Shown here piece by piece: positions 8,863 through 15,739 of a DNA stretch of 16,073 bases (position 1 is its first letter; every line of letters starts with the position of its first letter). Source of the stretch: an uncultured Roseburia sp. (GTDB taxonomy: Bacteria; Bacillota_A; Clostridia; Lachnospirales; Lachnospiraceae); contig CAAEAE010000154.1 of the NCBI GenBank assembly GCA_900753715.1, positions 1 through 16,073 on the forward strand. The letters are read 5' to 3'. Made by a program: the position numbers and the translations under genes. Below the pieces are notes generated by a model. The model saw only the letters and a list, made by a program, of their open reading frames with translations. It was not told the DNA's origin and searched no databases.

Positions 8863-8891
8863 ATTATACACACACACACCAAAAATATCAA
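8863..8891 (-). promoter_or_regulatory. Promoter of the type III TA locus, with (GT)n spacer
   Basis: Minus-strand -35 TTGATA (8886-8891) and perfect -10 TATAAT (8863-8868) are separated by exactly 17 bp. The spacer is T5 followed by GGTGTGTGTGTG, and the TG run also gives extended -10 character. It is positioned to drive the antitoxin repeats and, by terminator read-through, the toxin. The dinucleotide tract inside the spacer could slip and change promoter strength. Confidence 0.82.
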
Positions 8892-8928
8892 TGCTTTTGT
8901 AATTATTTTTTCCGGCATCTAAAATGTT

Positions 8929-8958
8929 CTTTTTCCAGAGGAAATTTTATGCTATACT
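8929..8958 (+). promoter_or_regulatory. Likely ybaK promoter (extended -10)
   Basis: Plus-strand TATACT (8953-8958) is preceded by TGC, an extended -10. The -35 region is only a T-run around 8929-8935, so the extended -10 must carry most of the recognition. It lies 67 bp before the ybaK start and is divergent from the toxin-locus promoter. Confidence 0.5.
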
Positions 8959-9024
8959 ATGCGCAAAGGCAAAAAATGAACATATTGATATGCCATACCA
9001 GAACAATATCACAAGGGGAACATC

Positions 9025-9495
9025 ATGGAAGAAAAAACAAATGTCATGCGAATTTTAGACCAGAAAAAAATCAAATACACTGCCCACAGCTATGCAGACA
9101 CAGATGCCCTAAGCGGTATGGAAGTCGCGACTGCCCTCTCCCAGAACCCGGATGCTGTGTTTAAAACGTTAGTAACCATTGGAAAGTCCGCAAATCACTA
9201 TGTTTTCTTAGTTCCTGTCAACCAGGAGCTTGACTTGAAGAAAGCTGCCAAAAGTGTCGGTGAAAAAAGCATCGAAATGATTAAATCCAAAGAACTTCTG
9301 CCTTTAACCGGCTACATTCACGGAGGCTGCTCCCCTATCGGCATGAAAAAGTTCTTCCGCACCGTTATCCACGAAAGTGCTGCCAAGCAGGAGCACATCT
9401 TTTTCAGTGCCGGAAAAATCGGTTACCAGATTGAGACTTCTGTCGATGAGTTAAAGAAAGTCATCCGGTTTGAACTAGCCGATATTATTGTTTAA
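9025..9495 (+). CDS. ybaK: Cys-tRNA(Pro)/Cys-tRNA(Cys) deacylase YbaK
   Basis: A 156-aa single-domain YbaK/EbsC protein, which hydrolyses Cys mis-attached to tRNA(Pro) in trans and so limits Pro-to-Cys mistranslation. Seen: the catalytic-lysine motif VFKTLV (Lys47, corresponding to the conserved Lys of YbaK), the hydrophobic strand YVFLVPVNQELDL, and the GGCSPIGMKK motif (about residues 105-114), all diagnostic of YbaK rather than the ProX or ProRS-INS subgroups. Length is normal (about 155-160 aa). The start is set by an AAGGGGAA site 7 nt upstream of ATG 9025. It is a single-gene unit, divergent from the toxin locus. No clear terminator follows at once; its last 21 bp overlap the decayed Rpn-like remnant on the other strand. 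Confidence 0.95.
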   Translation: MEEKTNVMRILDQKKIKYTAHSYADTDALSGMEVATALSQNPDAVFKTLVTIGKSANHYVFLVPVNQELDLKKAAKSVGEKSIEMIKSKELLPLTGYIHGGCSPIGMKKFFRTVIHESAAKQEHIFFSAGKIGYQIETSVDELKKVIRFELADIIV

Positions 9496-9720
9496 ATACT
9501 CATATACGTGTTCTGTATCTGTCATGGTTGCACATTTTTCCGCAGCCGTGCAGATATGCGCAACTGTCTCTGGATTCTCCTCTAATTCTTCTGCAATCAG
9601 TTCCGCCGATTTGCCCTTTTGCAGCTTTCGTAAAACCATCTGAATTAAACTCCTTCTTCATCAAATTCAAAAATACTCATCGCTGTCACCTCCGCCTTGT
9701 TCTGGCACAGACGCCAGAAG
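9475..9720 (-). pseudogene. C-terminal remnant of an Rpn/PD-(D/E)XK transposase-like gene
   Basis: Two minus-strand frames together resemble the end of Lachnospiraceae Rpn-family (recombination-promoting nuclease / putative transposase) proteins. The upstream frame gives WRLCQNKAEVTAMSIFEFDEE and stops at 9645. The next frame, shifted by one, opens at ATG 9639 and reads 54 codons (MVLRKLQKGKSAELIAEEL..., ...TVAHICTAAEKCAT) to a TAG at 9475, inside the 3' end of ybaK. The 'KLxKGKxxExIAEELEE' signature is what I recall from the C-terminus of this family. The nuclease core is absent and the frame is broken, so this is a fossil. The assignment rests on recognition of short motifs only. Confidence 0.5.
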
Positions 9721-9922
9721 ATACGAATGGGGACAATTTCCGGAAGAACTGTCCCCACATCGTAATTAGGAATGTTTCCAAAGAATATATGCTTTACACT
9801 GATTATAACAGGGCAATTTCTTTGGAGACAAGAAATTCTTATTTTTTTGTGCATATTGACGATAAGAGCAGACAAAACTCTGAGCAACCCACCGCTCATA
9901 GCGCTTCTGCTCCCTATCTCAC
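9496..9922. other. Gene-poor stretch between ybaK and the secreted-protein gene
   Basis: Besides the Rpn-like remnant and the REP-like palindrome, it holds weak signals only. A possible minus-strand promoter is TTGTCT (9826-9831), 18 bp, TATAAT (9802-9807) with an extended TG, reading toward the remnant. An AT-rich plus-strand hairpin AATTTCTT/AAGAAATT (9815-9837) is followed by a T-run, a weak terminator candidate. A 5-bp TGAGC/GCTCA stem (9881-9898) just past the stop of the secreted-protein gene is a poor terminator candidate. I see no intact gene with a ribosome binding site. Confidence 0.5.
9729..9756. repeat. REP-like palindrome (GGGGACA...TGTCCCC)
   Basis: Imperfect inverted repeat: GGGGACA (9729-9735) and TGTCCCC (9750-9756) are perfect 7-bp arms, and further T-A/T-G pairs extend the stem past one mismatch. 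This GGGGACR...YGTCCCC form matches the REP palindromes that I recall being spread by REP-associated tyrosine transposases in Firmicutes. It sits just upstream of the Rpn-like remnant, a likely dead zone. A genome-wide copy count would be needed to confirm it as a repetitive element. Confidence 0.55.
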
Positions 9923-10951
9923 TTAATTGTAGAGGTAGGCGTTGCCAAGAAGATAATAATTGTAACTATAATCACAACACATTTTTATTTTCATAAATCT
10001 CGCATTTTCCACCTGCACCTTGAAGTGGATTTTCTCGTTTGTTGGCTGAATCTTATCTGACGTATAAATCAACTCATTATCTGCATAAATCTGCATCGTT
10101 CCGTCATATGTATTAGAGTCCCAGCATGCGATATCCCCTTCAAAATATTTGTATTTGCCTTCCAGAAAATAATCGTAATCATATCCATTCCTAGTTGCTC
10201 TAAGCTTCAATGCATTTGAATAATTTCTGTTCAGGCTGTCCGTCGCTGTTGTATATTTGTCTGGAGTATATCCATAATATTCCTCCATATCATACAGCGC
10301 GGTCTTTACAGTCACATAAATCTGTGCAACTGCTTTGTTTCCTGCCTTATCAATTACCTGCACCGTATAATAGCCATTTGTTTTTGCTGTAAATTTCTTT
10401 GCAGAGGTAATATTGGCGGCATTTCTGAATGCACTGCTGGACGCATCGCCGATATAGCCTTTTACATATTTTATGCTCCTGATTCCGCTTAAATCAGAAG
10501 TTTTTACGTTTACCTGTGTGCCTCCGCTCACGGTACTCTGTTTTAAGACAATGCCCGGCTTTGTCTTATCAATATTGGTAAGCGTGATTCTTTTTACTGT
10601 CACATTTCCGGCTTTGTCCATTACGCGCACGGAATAGGTTGCATTTGCTGGCACCTTTTTCTTCTTAGCCTTCGTAATGTTGCTCGCGTTCTTCCAGTAC
10701 CTCATTGCACCTTTGGTTATTTTTCCCTTTTTAATCAAAATACTTTTGATACCGGATTTGTCCGTGGCATAGACATTGATGTTTACATTTTTGTTGGTGT
10801 AATTGGTCTCACCCGCGTAGAGAATCACCATCGGTTTTGTCTTGTCCTGTGCAGCATCTGCATTCACCGTTCCGACCGGTGCAAAGATGGTTCCCACCAG
10901 CAACAGCAGTGCAAAAATTCCTGCGCCAAACCTGTTCCATAATCGTTTCAT
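9923..10951 (-). CDS. Secreted Ig-like repeat protein with NPCBM-like C-terminus
   Basis: 342 aa. Residues 1-31 form a typical Sec signal peptide (MKRLWNRFGAGIFALLLLVG..., probable cleavage around NADA/A). Two related Ig-like repeats follow: about 36-128 and about 129-216, each starting DKTKP and ending with a V(R/Q)V(M/I)DKAGN strand, as in Firmicute surface-protein Ig-like domains. The C-terminal 120 residues are Tyr-rich (YFEGDIACWDS, MQIYADNELIYTSDKI, FKVQVENARFMKIKM, LLGNAYLYN) and fit the NPCBM/NEW2-type beta-sandwich that binds carbohydrate or cell wall. No LPXTG, SLH or transmembrane anchor is seen after the signal peptide, so it is likely secreted or held by sugar binding. The start has an AAAGGAGG site 9 nt upstream. 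It is a single-gene unit with its own promoter, divergent from the XRE regulator. The ligand is unknown. Confidence 0.85.
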   Translation of the reverse strand: MKRLWNRFGAGIFALLLLVGTIFAPVGTVNADAAQDKTKPMVILYAGETNYTNKNVNINVYATDKSGIKSILIKKGKITKGAMRYWKNASNITKAKKKKVPANATYSVRVMDKAGNVTVKRITLTNIDKTKPGIVLKQSTVSGGTQVNVKTSDLSGIRSIKYVKGYIGDASSSAFRNAANITSAKKFTAKTNGYYTVQVIDKAGNKAVAQIYVTVKTALYDMEEYYGYTPDKYTTATDSLNRNYSNALKLRATRNGYDYDYFLEGKYKYFEGDIACWDSNTYDGTMQIYADNELIYTSDKIQPTNEKIHFKVQVENARFMKIKMCCDYSYNYYLLGNAYLYN

Positions 10952-10996
10952 AACTTTGTTCCTCCTTTTTCTCTGGAATGTATCTGGTACTTTTTT

Positions 10997-11025
10997 ATCA
11001 TAATACTATTTTATCGTATTCGCAA
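10997..11025 (-). promoter_or_regulatory. Promoter of the secreted Ig-like protein gene
   Basis: Minus-strand -35 TTGCGA (11020-11025), 17 bp, -10 TATGAT (10997-11002). It lies 46 bp upstream of the ATG. An AATACTAT direct repeat (11002-11009 and 11024-11031) overlaps both ends of the promoter, and GTATTCGCAATAC is a 5-bp-arm palindrome over the -35 box. Confidence 0.6.
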
Positions 11026-11048
11026 TACTATAAATACTAATTACTAGT

Positions 11049-11084
11049 ACCATCTATTATTTTCAAACAGACCATCTATATAAT
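11049..11084 (+). promoter_or_regulatory. XRE-gene promoter -10 and paired ACCATCTAT repeats
   Basis: A perfect plus-strand TATAAT lies at 11079-11084, 41 bp before the regulator's ATG; the -35 is poor (T-rich around 11057-11062). Direct repeats ACCATCTAT at 11049-11057 and 11071-11079 are exactly 22 bp apart, about two helical turns. They bracket the -35 region and touch the -10, a good position for an autoregulatory operator. Binding is inferred, not shown. Confidence 0.42.
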
Positions 11085-11125
11085 AACAATCATAAATATT
11101 TCATAAAGCAAGGGGATATACTTGA

Positions 11126-11455
11126 ATGACATTTGGCGAAAATTTACAAAATCTTTTGGAAGAACGCGATATTTCCCAAAAAGATTTTGCTTCTATGCTA
11201 AACATTGCAAAAACAACATTGAATGGCTATATAAAAAGTAACCATGAACCGGATTTTAAAACCGTAATGGCGATGGCGGATGCGCTTCACGTGTCTACGG
11301 ACTGCCTGTTAGGATATACTTCAACCTCCGCACCTACTTCAAAGGAACTTCTGTTTCTTGAACGGCTGCGTCAGCTTCCACCGGAGCAACGAAACATTGT
11401 TTATGACCTTGTCATGGTCATTGAAAGACGAGCCGGTAAAAATAAAAATGGATAA
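11126..11455 (+). CDS. XRE-family helix-turn-helix transcriptional regulator
   Basis: 109 aa. Residues about 4-64 form a Cro/CI-type HTH_3 domain: FGENLQNLLEERDISQKDFA, then recognition-helix region NIAKTTLNGYIKSNHEPDF, then the third-helix stretch VMAMADALHVSTDCLLGY. The remaining 45 residues are a short helical tail (ELLFLERLRQLPPEQRNIVYDL), probably for dimerisation. There is no protease or metal-binding domain. The start is supported by AAGGGG 10 nt upstream of ATG 11126. It is a stand-alone gene, divergent from the Ig-like protein gene, with paired repeats in the shared intergenic region, so it may control itself and that gene. It ends just before a strong terminator. The DNA-binding role is firm; the targets are inferred. 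Confidence 0.92.
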   Translation: MTFGENLQNLLEERDISQKDFASMLNIAKTTLNGYIKSNHEPDFKTVMAMADALHVSTDCLLGYTSTSAPTSKELLFLERLRQLPPEQRNIVYDLVMVIERRAGKNKNG

Positions 11456-11463
11456 CACCTTTC

Positions 11464-11520
11464 GTGGAACACAAAAAGCCTTTATGAACGCTGTCATTCA
11501 TAAAGGCTTTCTTGTTCCAC
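11464..11520. terminator. Bidirectional intrinsic terminator, long hairpin
   Basis: A perfect 14-bp stem AAAGCCTTTATGAA (11475-11488) and TTCATAAAGGCTTT (11497-11510) with an 8-nt loop is flanked by an outer 7-bp stem GTGGAAC/GTTCCAC (11464-11470, 11514-11520). On the minus strand the inner stem runs into TTTTT; on the plus strand it runs into TTTCTTG. It lies between the convergent XRE gene (stop 11455) and GGDEF-EAL gene (stop 11553) and probably ends both transcripts. Confidence 0.85.
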
Positions 11521-11552
11521 TCTATACTTTTTATAAAAATACTACTCCCTCA

Positions 11553-14198
11553 TCAGATATATTTCTCCTCAAAATCCTTCACACACATTGGCTTTCCGAA
11601 ATAAAATCCCTGAATCATATGCACGCCGCAGCCCACGACTTTTTTGAGCTGCTCCTCTGTCTCCACACCTTCCACGCAGATTTTAACGTCAATCGCCTTG
11701 GCAAGCTCGGATACCATCTTCACGAAAGCGTCTGAAAACTCATCCTTGTCAATGTCGATAACAAAGCAGCGGTCAATTTTTATGATATCAATCGGCAGCT
11801 CCCGGATGTGATTTAGAGACGAGTAGCCGGTTCCGAAATCATCGAGTGCGACACGCACACCAAGACGGCGGATATCTGCAAGAATCTGTTTCATACGATT
11901 CATATCGTTAATAGCAAGGCTCTCGGTGACCTCCAGATTCAGGTGCTGCGGCATGATTCCCGTCTCCTTTAACACCTGTGCAATCTTATCTACAATATCA
12001 TTCTGTAAAAGCTGTACCACCGAAAGATTCACGTTCACCTTAAAGTCCGGATGACCGTAATCATTCCAGTACTTGCAGCGGATGCACGCCTCACGAAGAA
12101 TGTAGTCGCCAATAGGATTGATTAACCCTAAGTACTCTGCCATCGGGATAAAATCTACCGGTGAGATAAATCCAAGCTCCGGCGAATTCCAGCGGATTAA
12201 CGCCTCCGCTCCGATGCACGGATAATCCGGCTTTGTCACATCCACAACCGGCTGATAATAAACCTCAAACTCCTCAAAGGAATGTCTGGTCGCATTGCGC
12301 ATATTTTTCTCTAAATCCAGACGCTTAAATGAAGTGGATTCCACGTTGTCATCGTAAAATTCCACACGATTCTTTCCTGCACATTTTGCCTCATACAATG
12401 CAATATCTGCCTTCTGAATCAGTTCTTCCACAGTCTTTCCATCGTTTGGGAAGCAGACAACACCCATACTGACCGTACAATAATACTCCGTGTCCTTTAG
12501 CACCCACGGGCGGGAGAAAATCGCATGCACTTCCCCGATAATATCGTGAAGCATCGAAAAATGATGATGCGGAATAATGATGATAAACTCATCACCGCCC
12601 ATGCGGTAACAACTGTTCTCAACACCAGGAATCTGCTGTAAACTGGTCGAAATATTTTTTAACAAAACATCGCCGTGCTGATGGCCGAGTCCGTCATTGA
12701 TGTGTTTAAAGTCGTCCAGATCGATGTAAAGCAGGGCGCCCTCGCCGCCAAATTCCATCGCCTGCTTGATATGGCGCTCCAAATCCTGTTCGCAGCGCAT
12801 TCTGTTATATAATCCGGTCAGAAAATCATTGTTCGCCTGGCGCTCAATCTTCTGCTGGTACATCTTTTTGTCCGTCACATCATAAATGGTGCACAGCATG
12901 ACCGTTCTTCCGTCCACCCAGTTAATCTGCGTGCTGTGGAAATCAAACCAGCGGTTCTCCTCTTCGTAGTAGATTTCCCGGAAAGAATGTTCTGCCTTAA
13001 GCCCCTGCTCCATGTAGCGGTCAAGTGCTCCCTTTTCGATGCTCTTGCGGAAGGAATCCCGAAACCGCTGATTCGTATAAAGAATCGTATTGCTTGCCGG
13101 GTCTTTCACATAGATGCCACAGCCCACATTTTCAAGGATTGCTTCGAGTGACGCATAAGAGCTTGCCAGAGAATTTTTGGCAATACGCTTTGTTAAAATG
13201 CTCTGGATGATGCGTTTTACATCGTTGACAAACTTGATATCGTTGACATCCCAGATCCGCTCCTTGTGACATTCCACAAAGCACAGGTACATACTGTTCC
13301 TGCCGTTTACCTCAATCGGAAGAAATACGGCCGCCTTGATTCCCTCTTTTTCAAACAGCCGGTGAAACTCATCCGGCATCATGGAATTGGCGGAAATCAT
13401 ATATGGCTTTCCGTTAAAAAACGGATAATCTGCTTTTTTTACCTGCTGTTTGCGTTCCAGCAGGGTTTCTTTTTCCGGAGAAACATACTCGCAAATCATG
13501 TCGACATAAGCAGGGTTTACATTCTCCTGAATCATGCTTGCCCTCGAAAGATCAAGATACTCACACACATTTTTTAAAATGTCGTTGACAATCTGCACAA
13601 AACCGTTTTCGGATTCCAACATCTTAACGATAGATGTCATTGCTTCGTTGCGGTGAAGCTCCGCTTCCATCTGCATTTCCGATTCCCGGCTCTTTAAAAA
13701 TGCCTCCTGAGCCATAAGTTCTTCCATTTTTACTGCAAAAAGCTGTTTTGATAAAGTCTCCAAAAACTCAATCGATTTATAAAACCGCTCCGGTGAGGTG
13801 CGCATGACACACGCAGGCACATCTTCCGCCGCATCCTCCATCACGCCTACAACTACCCAGGTCGCAACGGTTTCTCCGCCCACGCGGATAGAGACGCCGC
13901 ACATTTTTATCGCATCTGTGCCGCAGTCTTCCTCAATGACATTTTCAATCCGGCTGTCCACCATCTTATTTAAAAGTGATACGTGCATATCCATCGTCAC
14001 AACAGAATGGACATATGCCAGCTCTTCCTTCGAGCCATATGCCTTTGTAATCACCCCTCGTTTTCGGCTTAAACATACCAGATATACATTATTTGCATCA
14101 CAGAAACGGTCCTGAAGGCTCTGCATTAACAGTGCATCTAAAAGACCAAATTCTGATTTTGCCTGCCTGTCTTCTCTTTTTTTGATTGCGAATGCCAT
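11553..14198 (-). CDS. GAF-PAS-GGDEF-EAL bifunctional c-di-GMP protein
   Basis: 881 aa, no transmembrane segment, so a cytosolic sensor-effector. Order: an N-terminal region (about 1-140) faintly like a PocR-type sensory domain but without clear family cysteines; a charged helical linker (about 150-190); a GAF-like domain (about 195-340); PAS (about 350-450, ending in IYDVTDKK); diguanylate cyclase GGDEF (about 455-610) with intact RMGGDEF (about 534-538) and NDFLTGLYNR at its start; phosphodiesterase EAL (about 625-875) with GAEALIRW (about 664-666), NVNLS, LEVTES, DDFGTGYSS (about 786-794), VEGVET and QGFYFGKP. Both active-site motifs look intact, so synthesis and hydrolysis are each possible; no RxxD inhibitory site precedes GGDEF. 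An AAGGGG site upstream of ATG 14198 overlaps the stop of the methyltransferase gene 5 bp away, so the two are translationally coupled. It ends before the bidirectional terminator. Confidence 0.95.
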   Translation of the reverse strand: MAFAIKKREDRQAKSEFGLLDALLMQSLQDRFCDANNVYLVCLSRKRGVITKAYGSKEELAYVHSVVTMDMHVSLLNKMVDSRIENVIEEDCGTDAIKMCGVSIRVGGETVATWVVVGVMEDAAEDVPACVMRTSPERFYKSIEFLETLSKQLFAVKMEELMAQEAFLKSRESEMQMEAELHRNEAMTSIVKMLESENGFVQIVNDILKNVCEYLDLSRASMIQENVNPAYVDMICEYVSPEKETLLERKQQVKKADYPFFNGKPYMISANSMMPDEFHRLFEKEGIKAAVFLPIEVNGRNSMYLCFVECHKERIWDVNDIKFVNDVKRIIQSILTKRIAKNSLASSYASLEAILENVGCGIYVKDPASNTILYTNQRFRDSFRKSIEKGALDRYMEQGLKAEHSFREIYYEEENRWFDFHSTQINWVDGRTVMLCTIYDVTDKKMYQQKIERQANNDFLTGLYNRMRCEQDLERHIKQAMEFGGEGALLYIDLDDFKHINDGLGHQHGDVLLKNISTSLQQIPGVENSCYRMGGDEFIIIIPHHHFSMLHDIIGEVHAIFSRPWVLKDTEYYCTVSMGVVCFPNDGKTVEELIQKADIALYEAKCAGKNRVEFYDDNVESTSFKRLDLEKNMRNATRHSFEEFEVYYQPVVDVTKPDYPCIGAEALIRWNSPELGFISPVDFIPMAEYLGLINPIGDYILREACIRCKYWNDYGHPDFKVNVNLSVVQLLQNDIVDKIAQVLKETGIMPQHLNLEVTESLAINDMNRMKQILADIRRLGVRVALDDFGTGYSSLNHIRELPIDIIKIDRCFVIDIDKDEFSDAFVKMVSELAKAIDVKICVEGVETEEQLKKVVGCGVHMIQGFYFGKPMCVKDFEEKYI

Positions 14199-14203
14199 AG
14201 TAC

Positions 14204-15709
14204 TTACCCCTTAATTCCGATGATATACAGATAGAATCCATCCTTCTCCCGAATACAAAATTCCTGCAACAGCCGATAATTATCACGAAGTCTTAACTGC
14301 TTTTTCACAAAACCCTGTTCGTTGGAGTACATGATGATGATTCCGTCTCTGCTTAAGATGCTCTGCGATTTTTCAAAAAATCTTGCATAAAACGCATCCT
14401 GTTCCTCTCTGGTCTTTTTCCCACGCATCGGCATATTGGTGATAATCTCATCGAACAGATAAGCGTGTTTAAAATCAAAGTAATCTCTGTGAATAAAATT
14501 AATTTTCTCTCCCGCAAGCGCTGCGTTCTCACGCGCCATCACAATGGCATCCCCGAAGGTGTCAATGCCGTACTTCTCGCGTGCCGGAACACAGTAATCA
14601 CGCTCGATAAGCATCGTTCCCACTCCGCAGAACGGGTCTAAAATCTGCGCATCCTCTTTCAGATAAGGCTTTGCAAGATTCATAAGCACCGCTGCATTTG
14701 CCGGATGAATCGATGCCGCAATCGCATTTTTGCGATAGGAAAAGCGCTTCATCGGGATTGTATACAATTTTAAAAACGCAAGAAAGCTTCCCTCTTTCGT
14801 CTCTGCAAGACGAATCTCCACTTCATAATTCTTGGTCGAATTAATCAGTTTTCGCCCGGTTAAGTCCTCAAGTTCCGCCGCAAATTTTTTGGCAAAATCC
14901 GTTTTTTTGTCAAGTTCCATCCGGCTCTTTAATTCCAGGCGAAAATAAAACGGTGTCTCCTCCTTGTGGCAGGCGAAAAGAAACGGTACAATTCCGGCTC
15001 TTTCAACCGCTGCTGCCGCCTCCCTCGGATTAGCAGGCACCTTCGCTTTCAATGGAAACAAAAGCTCCCTGTAGGTGCGCAGATGCAAAAACGGGGAAAG
15101 CTGTCTGCTCTGCACCAGCACGCCAAGCGGATGCTCGCTCACCCGGTAAGAAACCTCTGTAGAAAGCGCCTTCACCTCAGCAAGCGTGATATTTCTCTGT
15201 TCTCTTGAAGTGGTAAGCAAAAAATTCTGTGCCTCAGAGAAGCCACGGAAGGTATGCTTTTTCACGCCCTCAATGTCCACAAGAATTTTTTCCAACTCCC
15301 GCATTTCCTCACGAAAATGCTTCTTCTCGTTCTCTGCCGGAACCTTCCTGGAAAGTTCCATCTGACGCTCCTTTAGCTTTCCTGCGTACTCCTTTGCGTC
15401 GAGTTTCCCCATGGCGGTAAGATATGCGCTTTTTACAAACAGCGTTTCTTCTACACAGTATGCCGCGTAGAGGTTCGATAGCGCCTGCTGCACTTTTAAA
15501 TCTCCGAGCAGAAGTGCCGCATTTTTACGCACTTTCGGTTCATCTGAGGAAAGCATCGCAATCAGCCACGCCCCGTCTCCGATAAGCCCCTGTGCCTCTT
15601 TCTGCTTCCCGGGGTCTTTGATTTCACTGCGTAACGCACTGAGTGCCTCTTTTATTTTTTCTTTTTCCATCCGGTTTCCGGCTAAATCTTCAATTATCTT
15701 CTTACACAT
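14204..15709 (-). CDS. HEAT-repeat plus THUMP/Trm14-like SAM-dependent methyltransferase
   Basis: 501 aa, cytosolic. Residues about 1-150 are helical with HEAT-like character (SSDEPKVRKNAALLLGDLKV). The middle (about 165-335) is a basic region where THUMP-type RNA-binding domains sit in this class. The C-terminal Rossmann methyltransferase has SAM motif I LDPFCGVGTMLIE (357-369), acidic motif II at YGID, and IITNMPMRGKK (about 422-432) where the catalytic (D/N)PPY tetrapeptide of N-methyltransferases is expected. NMPM in that place is unusual. By the DPFCGVGT type it is closest to Trm14/RlmL-like tRNA/rRNA guanine or adenine N-methyltransferases; the substrate is unknown. I kept ATG 15709, which has a GAAGGA site 6 nt upstream; the in-frame ATG at 15670 has none. 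It is the first gene of an operon with the GGDEF-EAL gene, from the promoter at 15740-15768. Confidence 0.82.
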   Translation of the reverse strand: MCKKIIEDLAGNRMEKEKIKEALSALRSEIKDPGKQKEAQGLIGDGAWLIAMLSSDEPKVRKNAALLLGDLKVQQALSNLYAAYCVEETLFVKSAYLTAMGKLDAKEYAGKLKERQMELSRKVPAENEKKHFREEMRELEKILVDIEGVKKHTFRGFSEAQNFLLTTSREQRNITLAEVKALSTEVSYRVSEHPLGVLVQSRQLSPFLHLRTYRELLFPLKAKVPANPREAAAAVERAGIVPFLFACHKEETPFYFRLELKSRMELDKKTDFAKKFAAELEDLTGRKLINSTKNYEVEIRLAETKEGSFLAFLKLYTIPMKRFSYRKNAIAASIHPANAAVLMNLAKPYLKEDAQILDPFCGVGTMLIERDYCVPAREKYGIDTFGDAIVMARENAALAGEKINFIHRDYFDFKHAYLFDEIITNMPMRGKKTREEQDAFYARFFEKSQSILSRDGIIIMYSNEQGFVKKQLRLRDNYRLLQEFCIREKDGFYLYIIGIKG

Positions 15710-15739
15710 ACTGCTTCCTTCGTCTCTGTACTAACAGTT

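Noticed and set aside
8832..9164. 110-codon plus-strand frame over the start of ybaK
   Set aside because: It spans the toxin promoter and overlaps ybaK in another frame, has no ribosome binding site, and encodes low-complexity His/Cys/Arg-rich sequence.
9881..9898. TGAGC/GCTCA hairpin as terminator of the secreted-protein gene
   Set aside because: Only 5 bp with an 8-nt loop and a weak GAGTTTTG tail; too weak to call.
9645..9899. 84-codon minus-strand frame as an intact gene
   Set aside because: No ribosome binding site at its start; it runs through the REP-like palindrome, and only its last ~20 residues resemble a known family, so it is treated as part of a decayed remnant.
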